41,584 bases of DNA. Origin: CAYJAZ01 sp964368455 (GTDB taxonomy: Bacteria > Desulfobacterota > Desulfovibrionia > Desulfovibrionales > Desulfovibrionaceae). A model generated the notes under the pieces. That model worked only from the letters and a program-made list of their open reading frames with translations. It searched no databases and had not been told where the DNA came from. Both the position numbers and the translations under genes were made by a program. Positions within the stretch are counted from its first letter, which is position 1. Each line of letters begins with the position of its first letter. Location of the stretch: contig CAYJAZ010000023.1 in NCBI GenBank assembly GCA_964368455.1, positions 1 to 41,584 of the forward strand. Reading direction: 5' to 3'. Below, in pieces: positions 32,122 through 39,967 of the stretch.

Positions 32122-32209
32122 AAATAAAAAAAGCACTTATTACTAAGTGCTTATTTATTTTGAGTGGCTCCCCGAGACGGTCTTGAACCGCCAACCTAGT
32201 GATTAACAG
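32122..32209 (-). repeat. Right attachment repeat: tRNA-Asn 3' half plus terminator
   Basis: Direct repeat of 20259-20347 with one fewer T. On the minus strand it holds the anticodon loop onward to CCA and the terminator. Plus-strand sequence after 32209 (GCAGTCGGAATATTGG) is not a tRNA 5' half. No functional tRNA-Asn is therefore restored at this junction. Confidence 0.88.
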
Positions 32210-32647
32210 GCAGTCGGAATATTGGTGTTTTAATAACAATTTAGAACAAGATTGATTTAAATATAGTATTATAAATCAATATATTATCTTTCAATAATTT
32301 AAAAAATCAACACAAAATTCATCGCATTTTCATCTTGTGCATAGCGTGCATTGCAATGAATGATTTCAAATACTTACGAATCGCAAATTTTAATTTAGGT
32401 CATATTTGGGTCATGGGGAAGGAGTTTATCCTCTTAGGAGCGAAATAATTTCGAGCTATTAGTGTTTCTATATTTTATGGAATTCTGTGCAGTTAGCTCT
32501 AAAATAATTTAGAAATGGCACGAAAGCACGAATTATTATATATATAATAATCTCTAAACATTTATTATTATTGTTATTTATTTGGCACAAAAGTTGCTAT
32601 CATATAATCAAAGCAGAATAGCTTAGATAAATAAGTAAGGATTAAAA
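32210..32647. other. Intergenic region upstream of the sigma-54 operon
   Basis: No gene is seen here. It contains the direct repeats GGTCAT at 32398-32403 and 32410-32415, a palindrome CGAAAT-A-ATTTCG (32441-32453) and an AT-rich palindrome around 32531-32552. The last two are possible upstream activator sites, 130 and 30-50 bp before the sigma-54 promoter. Confidence 0.5.
32583..32598 (+). promoter_or_regulatory. Sigma-54 (-24/-12) promoter
   Basis: TGGCAC-AAAAG-TTGCT matches the consensus TGGCAC-N5-TTGCW fully. GG (32584-32585) and GC (32596-32597) have exactly 10 bases between them. It lies 50 bp upstream of the DJ-1/PfpI ATG. A sigma-54 activator gene is at 39968. Confidence 0.88.
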
Positions 32648-33376
32648 ATGAATAGACGAGATTTTATAAAGAAAAATTTACAAGCTGTTGCATGTCTTTC
32701 TACGGGAGTTGCATTAGCAAATTCAGGCATATTTTCTATTAAAGAAGCACATGCCACACAGAGCGGATTAAATAAAAAGAATGATGGGAAAATCAAAATA
32801 GGAATCTTGCTTTTTGATGATGTAGAAGTTCTTGATTTTGCAGGACCTTTTGAAGTTTTTTCAATCCCTTTCATTGGTGATTATAGTAATAAAATCTTTG
32901 ATGTAATCACTGTTAGCGAAGATGGGGAAAAAATTGTTGCTACAAATGGTTTAAAAGTTATACCAGATTATTCTATTACGGATATGCCTAAAGTTGATGT
33001 GCTTATTATTCCGGGCGGAGGTGACACTTCTGCTATTATCAAAAATAATACTATTATGAACTGGATAAAAGAAAGAGCTAAAGAAGTTGAAATCACTGCT
33101 TCCGTTTGCACAGGTGCTTTTATTTTAGCAAAAGCAGGGCTTTTAGAAGGAAGAGAAGTGACTACTCATATTGAACTCCTTGATACTTTAGAAAAAGAAT
33201 ATCCATCATGCACCGTTATTAGAGATGTAAAGTTTGTTGACGAAGACGATATTATCACTTCAGCTGGTATTTCTGCAGGCATAGAAATGTCTTTTCATTT
33301 AGTAGAAAAACTAGCAGGCTTAGATGTTGCTAAAGCGACAGCTGGAATTATGCAATATGACATCGTTCTTGATTAA
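32648..33376 (+). CDS. Tat-exported DJ-1/PfpI-family protein (isonitrile hydratase-like)
   Basis: A 242-aa protein with a twin-arginine leader (NRRDFIKK, residues 2-9) and a hydrophobic stretch ending near AHA (residue 36). It is therefore exported folded to the periplasm. The body is a DJ-1/PfpI domain: ILLFDDVEVLDFAGPFEVF, LIIPGGG, and the nucleophile Cys154 in ASVCTGAFILAKAGLLEGREVTTHIE. This layout is that of the isonitrile hydratase (InhA) and AraC-type GATase1 subgroup. Periplasmic members are uncommon. It is the first gene of the sigma-54 operon; the PTP gene follows after 24 bp. Confidence 0.88.
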   Translation: MNRRDFIKKNLQAVACLSTGVALANSGIFSIKEAHATQSGLNKKNDGKIKIGILLFDDVEVLDFAGPFEVFSIPFIGDYSNKIFDVITVSEDGEKIVATNGLKVIPDYSITDMPKVDVLIIPGGGDTSAIIKNNTIMNWIKERAKEVEITASVCTGAFILAKAGLLEGREVTTHIELLDTLEKEYPSCTVIRDVKFVDEDDIITSAGISAGIEMSFHLVEKLAGLDVAKATAGIMQYDIVLD

Positions 33377-33400
33377 AAATAAATATATAAGGAAAAAATC

Positions 33401-33892
33401 ATGCAAAACTCTATTAATACAAATAGCTTAGAAAATATCACTGCCTTTCACAAAGTAAACGACAATCTAATCACTTCTGGTTTCCCTAAAGATGATGAGT
33501 ACGCAAAAGCAAAAGCAGCAGGAGTGGAGGTTGTCGTAAATCTTATTCATCCATTAAATCCAGAGCCTCAACCAAATCTTGCCGCAATTTATAATGCAGG
33601 TTTAATCTACTTTAGCCTTCCTTATGACCCTGATAATTCTATCATTGCGATGGAGGCATTCATCGCTCTAATGAATAAATTGAAAGATAAAAATGTCTAT
33701 GTGCATTGTTCACACAATTGGCGTGCATCTTTTATGCTTGATGCTTATTATCAAATTACGACAGGCAAAATAAACGAACATGCCATGCTTGAAGGTATTG
33801 ATATTCCATGGATTATGGCAGAGTTTCCAAGACCTTCAAAATTTGTTACAGATGTAGAAAACCACTATAATATCAAAATTAACAGAATATAA
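33401..33892 (+). CDS. Bacterial PTP-like phosphatase
   Basis: A 163-aa protein of the tyrosine/dual-specificity phosphatase fold. The P-loop is VHCSHNWRASF with Cys103 and Arg108, a CX4R form seen in a bacterial PTP subgroup (VHCAANMRVS type). The N-terminus (FHKVNDNLITSGFPKDDEYAKAKAAGVEVVVNLI) is typical of this group, and the general-acid region includes PYDPDN. The substrate is unknown; such proteins may act on phosphotyrosine or small metabolites. AAGGAAAAAATC is the ribosome binding site. The MBL gene follows after 11 bp. Confidence 0.82.
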   Translation: MQNSINTNSLENITAFHKVNDNLITSGFPKDDEYAKAKAAGVEVVVNLIHPLNPEPQPNLAAIYNAGLIYFSLPYDPDNSIIAMEAFIALMNKLKDKNVYVHCSHNWRASFMLDAYYQITTGKINEHAMLEGIDIPWIMAEFPRPSKFVTDVENHYNIKINRI

Positions 33893-33903
33893 AGGATAAA
33901 AAA

Positions 33904-34677
33904 ATGAAATTTCAACAAATAAGAACAGCTACTGCGATTATCACTTACGGAAACAGTAAAATATTATTAGATCCTATGTTATCTGATAAGGGAACTTTTG
34001 AAGAATGGAAAGGCACACCTAATTCACACCTCAGAAATCCTTTAAATGATTTACCTCTTTGTGTTGAAGAAATTATTGACGTTGATGCCGTAATTGCAAC
34101 ACACCTTCACCCCGACCACTTCGATAAAGTTGCAATGGAACGCCTTCCCAAAGATATGCCTATTTTTTGTCAAAATGAAAATGATTATGCTGTTCTTATT
34201 CAGAATAACTTTTCTCATGTGACTATTCTCACTGAAAAAGGAGTAACTTTCGGTAATATCACCTTAGTGAAAACTCCTGCACAGCACTATTCAGATGAGT
34301 CAATTCTTGCAGAAAGAAAAAATTCTATGGACGCTTGCGGAGTTATACTCAAACACGCTGATGAAAAAACAATGTATATCATGGGCGATACTGTTTGGTT
34401 TGATGGATTAAAGCCTCCACTCGATCAATATAAGCCTGACCTTGTAATCGTAAATGCAGGGCATGCGCAAACTGACAACGGCATATCTATAATAATGGGA
34501 ACTGATGATGTTTATGAAGTTGTCAAATATGCGCCTTATGCAAAAATTTTAGCTACTCATATGGACGGATTAAATCACCTTACTTCCTCCAAAGAAACTT
34601 TAAGGGAATTTGCCATACAAAAAGGCTTTTTAGAAAAATTAACTATACCTCTTGATGGCGAAATTGTTGAATTTTAA
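33904..34677 (+). CDS. MBL-fold metallo-hydrolase (UlaG-like)
   Basis: The 257-aa metallo-beta-lactamase-fold hydrolase has the metal motif THLHPDHFD (His67, His69, Asp71, His72), a later His in TPAQHYS, IMGDTVWFD (bridging Asp) and ILATHMDGLNHL (His). It resembles the UlaG/RomA group of small hydrolases acting on lactones, phosphodiesters or acyl derivatives. No signal peptide is present. It lies 11 bp behind the phosphatase and 21 bp before the ferredoxin gene, clearly co-transcribed. Confidence 0.88.
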   Translation: MKFQQIRTATAIITYGNSKILLDPMLSDKGTFEEWKGTPNSHLRNPLNDLPLCVEEIIDVDAVIATHLHPDHFDKVAMERLPKDMPIFCQNENDYAVLIQNNFSHVTILTEKGVTFGNITLVKTPAQHYSDESILAERKNSMDACGVILKHADEKTMYIMGDTVWFDGLKPPLDQYKPDLVIVNAGHAQTDNGISIIMGTDDVYEVVKYAPYAKILATHMDGLNHLTSSKETLREFAIQKGFLEKLTIPLDGEIVEF

Positions 34678-34698
34678 TAAAGAACAAATTAAGAAAAA

Positions 34699-35685
34699 AT
34701 GCTTTTAGAAAAGTTGTATAAATTGAAAAATTATATTAAAAATAACTCTCGTAAGATCTTGCAACTTATAATGTTTATCTATGTAATAGGTATAGGCTTT
34801 CGCTTTTGCTATTACTATTTTTCTTTGCTTGCAGGAAATTTAGATGTCACTAAACCTGCAGGCATAGAAGCATTTCTTCCTTTGAGTGCCGTCTTAGCTT
34901 TAAAACAGCTACTCACAACAAATATATTTGATCCTCTTCATCCAGCGGGTTTAACTATTTTTATAGCTATCATAGTTGTTAGTGCTGTATTTAAAAAAGG
35001 ATTTTGCGGATATCTCTGTCCTTTTGGCTTTATTTTGGAATATGTATCAGAAAAGGGATTAAAATTAAAAATTCCAAAATTGATTCACTATCCATTATTA
35101 GGAGTAAAATACTATCTTCCTTTTGGATTTTTAAAAATGGTTTTCTTTACGATGCAAACACGTGATGTGCAGATTTTTCTCTATTCTTCATACAATAAGA
35201 TTTCTGATGCAAAAATGCTGGAGTTGCTTTTGTATCCAACAATAAAAAGTCTGCTAATCATATCAGTAATAGTATTATTAAATTATCTATTTAAAGGCTT
35301 TTTTTGTAAATATCTATGTCCTTATGGTGCATTATTAGGAATTTTTAGTCTGCTATCCCCTTTTAAAATAAAAAGAAATGAAAATGAATGTATTGCCTGC
35401 AAACTTTGCTCCAAAGCTTGCCCTATGGAAATTGAAGTGCATAAGAAGAAAACTGTCTATACACCTGAGTGCATTGGCTGTCAGGAATGTATAAAAGCAG
35501 TTCCAAAGCGTAATTGTTTGAATAATGTCAATAAAATAGAATCTATAAGATCCTTTAATTACACTACTGCAGTGATTGCCCTTTTCATGGGAATATATTT
35601 TATGGCATTAATTAATGGAAATATCTATTCTATCATTACAAATGCCGAATATGTAGAGCTTCTTAAAGGAATTACAAGACATTAA
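34699..35685 (+). CDS. NapH/NosR-type membrane 4Fe-4S ferredoxin protein
   Basis: A 328-aa inner-membrane electron carrier with about five membrane helices. It has the CX3CP motifs GYLCPFGFI (near 100-110) and CKYLCPYGALLG, as in NapH, NosR and RdxA proteins that take electrons from quinol. A C-terminal cytoplasmic ferredoxin part has CIACKLCSKACPMEI and CIGCQECIKAVPKRNC; the last Cys of the second cluster is displaced. A final helix (TTAVIALFMGIYFMALI) ends the protein. In this operon it probably supplies electrons to or from an unknown partner. The terminator-like hairpin after it ends the operon. Confidence 0.85.
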   Translation: MLLEKLYKLKNYIKNNSRKILQLIMFIYVIGIGFRFCYYYFSLLAGNLDVTKPAGIEAFLPLSAVLALKQLLTTNIFDPLHPAGLTIFIAIIVVSAVFKKGFCGYLCPFGFILEYVSEKGLKLKIPKLIHYPLLGVKYYLPFGFLKMVFFTMQTRDVQIFLYSSYNKISDAKMLELLLYPTIKSLLIISVIVLLNYLFKGFFCKYLCPYGALLGIFSLLSPFKIKRNENECIACKLCSKACPMEIEVHKKKTVYTPECIGCQECIKAVPKRNCLNNVNKIESIRSFNYTTAVIALFMGIYFMALINGNIYSIITNAEYVELLKGITRH

Positions 35686-35688
35686 TTG

Positions 35689-35737
35689 CAAAGTGAGAAT
35701 GTATTAAGGATTCAAAGCTTACTATATTCTCACTTTG
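35689..35737. terminator. Convergent-gene hairpin, copy 1 of a repeated element
   Basis: CAAAGTGAGAAT (35689-35700) pairs with ATTCTCACTTTG (35726-35737) between convergent genes. The surrounding 55-60 bp, starting GACATTAATT, recurs at 39889-39942. It probably terminates the ferredoxin operon and/or the Crp gene. Confidence 0.65.
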
Positions 35738-35757
35738 TTAAAATGCTCTAATAGAAA

Positions 35758-36438
35758 TTATATATCTTCGCTAATGAGCGCATTAAAAGCTTGCATATCA
35801 AGAATTTCTACTCTATTTTTTTTATAGCCACCTATAACTCCTCTCTTTTTCAAGACTTGAATATTTTTACTTACAGTCACTCGATGTATGCCCATGAGGT
35901 CGGCAAGTTCATCTTGTCTCAATTCAGTTTTTGCATATACAGAACCATTAGCGTGTATAAGGTGTTGGTTTAAAATACGGCAGATAAGAACCTGAATGTC
36001 ATGTGTTGAAAGAAGCACATTTTGCTTCAAGAAAAGACTTGCTTTTTCAGCAATACTTAAAAAAAATAAATTTGTAAGAAAAGGCTTATATGGGAGGATT
36101 TCTTTTTCTATAGTCTCCCTTGTGATTCCATAAAGAAAACTTTCTTCTTTTGCAATAAGACAAAAATCATCGATTGGAGTGTTTAAAAAGCCCATTTCTC
36201 CAATAAGATTTGGGCCTTTTATACAAAAAATCAGACGTTCTTTTCCCGATTTATTTCGCTCAATAAGTTTAAACTCACCTTTTTCAAGATAAAATAGTTT
36301 ATTAAAATTTTCGTGGTCACTGTAGAGTTCATATCCTTTTTTTACAGAAAGTTTTTCCCCATAAGGTATAAAAAGCTTATAATCTTCATACTTTTTTGCT
36401 TCTATGATGTGCGTAGAACTTTTTTCTTGATTTCTCAT
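35758..36438 (-). CDS. Crp/Fnr-family transcriptional regulator
   Basis: A 226-aa regulator. The N-terminal cyclic-nucleotide-binding-like beta roll includes FYLEKGEFKLIERNKSGKERLIFCIKGPNLIGEMGFL. A dimerisation helix follows, then a winged helix with the recognition segment RQDELADLMGIHRVTVSKNIQVLKKRGVI. There are no Fnr-type N-terminal Cys clusters, so it does not carry a 4Fe-4S sensor. The effector is unknown. It is divergent from the amidohydrolase gene across a 394-bp region holding a palindrome, and may control both. Confidence 0.9.
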   Translation of the reverse strand: MRNQEKSSTHIIEAKKYEDYKLFIPYGEKLSVKKGYELYSDHENFNKLFYLEKGEFKLIERNKSGKERLIFCIKGPNLIGEMGFLNTPIDDFCLIAKEESFLYGITRETIEKEILPYKPFLTNLFFLSIAEKASLFLKQNVLLSTHDIQVLICRILNQHLIHANGSVYAKTELRQDELADLMGIHRVTVSKNIQVLKKRGVIGGYKKNRVEILDMQAFNALISEDI

Positions 36439-36586
36439 ACTAAAATACCTTTAGAACTTATCGTAATTAGGGTTTCTAATACTAGCGTGAAAAAAAACTT
36501 TTTGCAAATAGCAGATGCTTTCGATTTATACAAAATCAAGAAGTATATTCATGTAAAAAGTTAGTCGGGACTATTTTTTTAATGTT

Positions 36587-36603
36587 GATAATATGGTATT
36601 ATC
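36587..36603. promoter_or_regulatory. Palindromic operator candidate
   Basis: GATAATA-TGG-TATTATC is a perfect 7-bp inverted repeat in the divergent region. The Crp/Fnr-like regulator encoded next to it is the obvious candidate to bind. Confidence 0.45.
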
Positions 36604-36687
36604 TTTTTAACTGTTAATATTTACTTTAAAAATAAATTTTATTAAGGAGGTTTTACAAAAAAATCACATCTAAAAAGTCTTAGGCTA

Positions 36688-36703
36688 TGGCTATTTTACT
36701 GCT
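36688..36703 (+). promoter_or_regulatory. Weak sigma-54-like promoter of the amidohydrolase
   Basis: TGGCTA-TTTTA-CTGCT keeps the invariant GG and GC with 10 bases between them but departs from the consensus in the flanks. It lies about 130 bp upstream of the amidohydrolase start. Confidence 0.35.
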
Positions 36704-36832
36704 ATTGATTGGCACTCATGATTTAAGTGCTTATGCAACTTGAGGTGGATATATCAGAAACTTTGAGAAAAAAGTATTAACTGTAAGAACTGTAATAACT
36801 AAACTTAATTGTAAACTTTAGGGAGAGAAGAA

Positions 36833-38533
36833 ATGACAAAGGCAGATTTAGTATTTGTAAACGGAAATGTAATCACAGTTGACAAGCATTTTAGTCGCAA
36901 ACAAGCTGTAGCCATAAAAGATGGTTGGATTATTAACACAGGTTATAATGCTGAAATTAAACCCTATATAGGGTCTAAAACGCAAGTCATTGACCTAAAA
37001 GGTAAATTATTACTGCCTGCTGCGCATGATGCGCACATGCATGGTGTTTGGTATGGTGTGACAAAAAGCCCTGATTTTCTAGATTTAACCTATCCAGCAG
37101 TAAAGAACTTCTCTGATATACGTGAAGCTATTGCAAAAAAATGTGCTGAGCTACCTGCTGGAACTTGGATAAAAGGTTTGGGCTGGAACTCTGCTTTTAT
37201 TGACGAATTGAAAGACGATCCTGAACGTCTTCCACGTAAATACGATTTTGATGAAATCAGCCCTAATCACCCTATAGCATTATACGATTTTTCGATACAC
37301 ACACTTGTTGTAAACTCTAAAGCACTAGAAATGTGTCATATCACAAAAGAAACTTCAAACCCTGATTCAGGCGAAATGGAAAGAGATGCTGAAGGTAATC
37401 CAACAGGCGTTTTTAAAGAATTTTCTGCTCAAGGTCTTATTATGAAGCATTTTCCTTCACTTGACTATCAAGAACTTGAAAATGCAATTAAGCTCACACA
37501 ACAAGAATTAAATAAACAAGGCTACGCTAGCTATAATGAAAGTAGTTTAGGGCCTGGCGGAAATATTATTCTAGGTGGTGTGTTAGGTGAACCTGCAATT
37601 CATGCCTATAAAAAAATGCAAGAAAAAGGCTTATTATCTTGTAGGGTAAGTGTTGGTTTACTTATGGGTGAATACGGCGCTTTAAGTTATAATGATGTTG
37701 TAAAAGGCTTGGAAAAGATTCAATTGCCTGAAATTACAGATAAAAATTGGTTTGACATTCCTATGTTGAAAATTTTTGGTGATGGTATTCCTTCAAACTT
37801 TACTGCATGGCTTAATAATGACTATCTCAATGCACCAGGAAATCATGGTTCAGCTTGTCTTCCTGGCAATACAGATGATGAAATGGAAGAAGAACTTCAT
37901 AAAATTATTTTGCTAGCGCATAGCAAAGGCTATCAAGTGGCTGTTCATGCTGTTGGTGACCGTGCTCTTGATGCTTCTTTACGTGGTTTTATTAAAGCTG
38001 TTGAAACATATCCAAGCGTGAGCCGCCGCCATTATACTTTACATGGCGATATGATTACAAATGAATGGGCAAGAACAGCTGCAAAATACGACTTCTTACA
38101 TTCCTTACAGCCAGCTATTGGCGCTTATCTTTATGACGATCTACAACCATTTATCGGGGAGAAAGCCTCACGAATTTATGGATTGAAAGAACTATTTGAT
38201 TGCGGACTATCTGTTGCAGGTGGTTCTGACTGTCCTGTTTCTCCGCCAAACTGGAGAAAGGGTGTGCAAGCCGCTGTTACACGTAAAGCAGACGCTACTG
38301 GTAATGTTCATTGCCCAGAACTTGCTATTACAGTTGAAGAAGGTATCAAGTTGTTTACCTATAATGGAGCTTATCAAGAACACATGGAAAAAATACGTGG
38401 TTCTATAGAAATAAATAAGGTAGCGGATTTGCAAGTATTGGAAGAAAATATCTTTGCTGTAGACCCTGATGAAATTGGAAATGTCGATGTTGAAATGACA
38501 GTGGTTGACGGTAAGATTGTTTATCAAAAATAA
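36833..38533 (+). CDS. YtcJ-like amidohydrolase
   Basis: A 566-aa member of the metal-dependent amidohydrolase superfamily (TIM barrel). The N-terminal strand ADLVFVNGNVITVD is followed by LLPAAHDAHMHG (metal His65/68/70 region), KGLGWNSAF, VAVHAVGDRALDASLRG and VAGGSDCPVSPPN with the metal Asp. The C-terminus GSIEINKVADLQVLEENIF, then VVDGKIVYQ, fits the YtcJ/NfdA subgroup acting on N-formyl or amide bonds. The substrate is unknown. AGGGAG lies upstream of ATG. The MFS gene follows 100 bp later, so uptake plus hydrolysis of one compound is likely. Confidence 0.92.
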   Translation: MTKADLVFVNGNVITVDKHFSRKQAVAIKDGWIINTGYNAEIKPYIGSKTQVIDLKGKLLLPAAHDAHMHGVWYGVTKSPDFLDLTYPAVKNFSDIREAIAKKCAELPAGTWIKGLGWNSAFIDELKDDPERLPRKYDFDEISPNHPIALYDFSIHTLVVNSKALEMCHITKETSNPDSGEMERDAEGNPTGVFKEFSAQGLIMKHFPSLDYQELENAIKLTQQELNKQGYASYNESSLGPGGNIILGGVLGEPAIHAYKKMQEKGLLSCRVSVGLLMGEYGALSYNDVVKGLEKIQLPEITDKNWFDIPMLKIFGDGIPSNFTAWLNNDYLNAPGNHGSACLPGNTDDEMEEELHKIILLAHSKGYQVAVHAVGDRALDASLRGFIKAVETYPSVSRRHYTLHGDMITNEWARTAAKYDFLHSLQPAIGAYLYDDLQPFIGEKASRIYGLKELFDCGLSVAGGSDCPVSPPNWRKGVQAAVTRKADATGNVHCPELAITVEEGIKLFTYNGAYQEHMEKIRGSIEINKVADLQVLEENIFAVDPDEIGNVDVEMTVVDGKIVYQK

Positions 38534-38556
38534 AAAATTATAATTCTTATGCTAGG

Positions 38557-38593
38557 ATTAAGTCAAAATGAGAGTTTATTGTTTTGACTTAAT
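38557..38593. promoter_or_regulatory. Inverted repeat between amidohydrolase and MFS genes
   Basis: ATTAAGTCAAAA (38557-38568) and TTTTGACTTAAT (38582-38593) form a perfect 12-bp stem with a 13-nt loop and no following T tract. It may be an attenuator, an mRNA-stabilising hairpin or an operator. TTTTGAC could also overlap a -35 for the MFS gene. Confidence 0.5.
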
Positions 38594-38633
38594 CTGAATA
38601 GTTAAGTTTTGATATAAAATAGGAGAAAGGTTA

Positions 38634-39827
38634 ATGACAACAGAAAGTTTAAATGAGAAAAAAATAGTCCTTGTATTTGCTTTTGTTTGGGGACTGACCT
38701 TTATGAATAGACTGTCAATTAATTTTGCTATGCCAATTATTCAAGAAAGCTTGAATATAAGCGGTGCAGATATTGGCATTGTAGTATTTGCTTCAACCCT
38801 AATAATGGCTATTTCTGCTATCATTGTTGGAATCATATCAGATAGGCAAGGAAAAAGAAAAAAGTTTTTAGCAATGGCTGCGATAACTGTTGGTATTGGT
38901 TCAGTGCTTTCTTTATTTGCTACGAGCTTTACAACATTTGTGCTCTCCCGTATTCTTGTAGGAATAGGGCTTGGGCCAATTCTCGGAATGATTTTTGCCA
39001 TAACTGAAAAAATCTCAAGCGAAAATAGACTTGGAGCAAACACTGGTGTCATCATGTCAGGTGGTGCATTTCTAGCAACTATTCTTGGACCTCTTGCAAT
39101 TACGCAGTTAGCCTCTGTAATGTCTTGGCAAATGACACTCGCGCTAACAGGAATACCTACAATTATTATTGGTTTAATTGTTGCTAAGTATGTGCCTGAA
39201 ACAAAACAAGAGTCCAAAGATAGCGAAGCTGTAAAAGCAAGCCCGATTGAAATTTTTAAATATCCAAATATTTTTCAATGTATTTTCTTAGCTATACTTA
39301 CATTAGGAGCTTATTTTGCTATTGTTACTTATGCTCCTTTGTATCTGATAGAAGTAGCAAATGTTGACTTGGGAACTATGGGAATGATTGCAGCTACAAT
39401 GGGTATAGTCACAATCTGTTATACCTTTATTGTTCCTCGTTCTACAGATAAATTTGGGCGTAAACCTGTTTTAATTCTTGTATGCATAGCTTGTGCTTTA
39501 GGCCCTATTTTAATGTATTTATTTACAGGTTCTTTTATTGGAATTGGTGGTTTCGTTTTATTTGGTGGGCTTTCAGCCTCTGTGCATGTCTTTTTCAACA
39601 CAATTATACCTATGGAAGGACTACCAAATAATTTAAAAACCTCGGGAAGTGCAATTTTAATGGCATTAAGTGAAGTTTTTGGTTCAGGGGCAGTGCCCTT
39701 ACTCACAGGCATATTAGCTGATGACTATGGCTATGCCTCAGCTATGCTTTTTGCTGGAGCTTTATTTATTATTGCCTTTTTGATTTCTTTTACTCTTAAA
39801 GAGTCAAATAAAAGCTTTAAAAATTAA
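38634..39827 (+). CDS. Major facilitator superfamily transporter
   Basis: A 397-aa inner-membrane protein with about twelve helices. The MFS signature loop between helices 2 and 3 is GIISDRQGKRKKFLA, and its repeat in the second half is RSTDKFGRKPVLIL. The start AFVWGLTFMNRLSINFAMPIIQ is typical of anion/organic acid or ACS-like transporters. GGAGAAAGGTTA is the ribosome binding site. Its place after the amidohydrolase suggests it imports that enzyme's substrate or exports its product. Confidence 0.9.
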   Translation: MTTESLNEKKIVLVFAFVWGLTFMNRLSINFAMPIIQESLNISGADIGIVVFASTLIMAISAIIVGIISDRQGKRKKFLAMAAITVGIGSVLSLFATSFTTFVLSRILVGIGLGPILGMIFAITEKISSENRLGANTGVIMSGGAFLATILGPLAITQLASVMSWQMTLALTGIPTIIIGLIVAKYVPETKQESKDSEAVKASPIEIFKYPNIFQCIFLAILTLGAYFAIVTYAPLYLIEVANVDLGTMGMIAATMGIVTICYTFIVPRSTDKFGRKPVLILVCIACALGPILMYLFTGSFIGIGGFVLFGGLSASVHVFFNTIIPMEGLPNNLKTSGSAILMALSEVFGSGAVPLLTGILADDYGYASAMLFAGALFIIAFLISFTLKESNKSFKN

Positions 39828-39897
39828 ATTTGTATATAATGCCTTTTGGAATATCTTGAACTTTTGAAAGAATTGACTTTATAAGACATTAATTACA

Positions 39898-39942
39898 AAA
39901 TGAGAATATGATAAGCAGTGAAAACTTATTATATTCTCATTT
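39898..39942 (+). terminator. Hairpin after the MFS gene, copy 2 of a repeated element
   Basis: AAATGAGAATAT (39898-39909) pairs with ATATTCTCATTT (39931-39942), followed by T-rich DNA. It is homologous in arms and flank (GACATTAATT upstream) to 35681-35737. An ATG inside the hairpin (39908) opens the activator frame but is not its likely start. Confidence 0.6.
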
Positions 39943-39967
39943 ATATTTTAAAAAATTTGAGGTAAAA

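Larger units (their letters stand above)
20259..32209. mobile_element. Integrated tRNA-Asn-targeted genomic island (~11.9 kb)
   Basis: Direct repeats of 89 and 88 bp, differing by one T, bound the region. Each is the 3' half of a tRNA-Asn with its terminator. A tyrosine recombinase gene lies just inside the left repeat. GGTAGTATAAA arm-like repeats occur inside both ends. The cargo includes toxin-antitoxin, nuclease, ankyrin and acyl-modification genes plus broken mobilization genes. It was therefore probably once mobilizable but is now decayed. Confidence 0.85.
36439..36832. other. Divergent regulatory region between Crp-like regulator and amidohydrolase
   Basis: This 394-bp AT-rich gap holds a palindrome (36587-36603), an orphan Shine-Dalgarno AAGGAGG (36644-36650) with no start codon in range, and a weak sigma-54-like element (36688-36703). 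I see no gene. Confidence 0.5.

Noticed and set aside
36710..36725. TGGCAC at 36710 as a sigma-54 promoter
   Set aside because: There is no GC at the -12 position with correct spacing (TGGCACTCATGATTTA).
39908..39967. Activator start at 39908
   Set aside because: That ATG lies inside a hairpin with no ribosome binding site. ATG at 39968 has GAGGT upstream and starts the natural domain.
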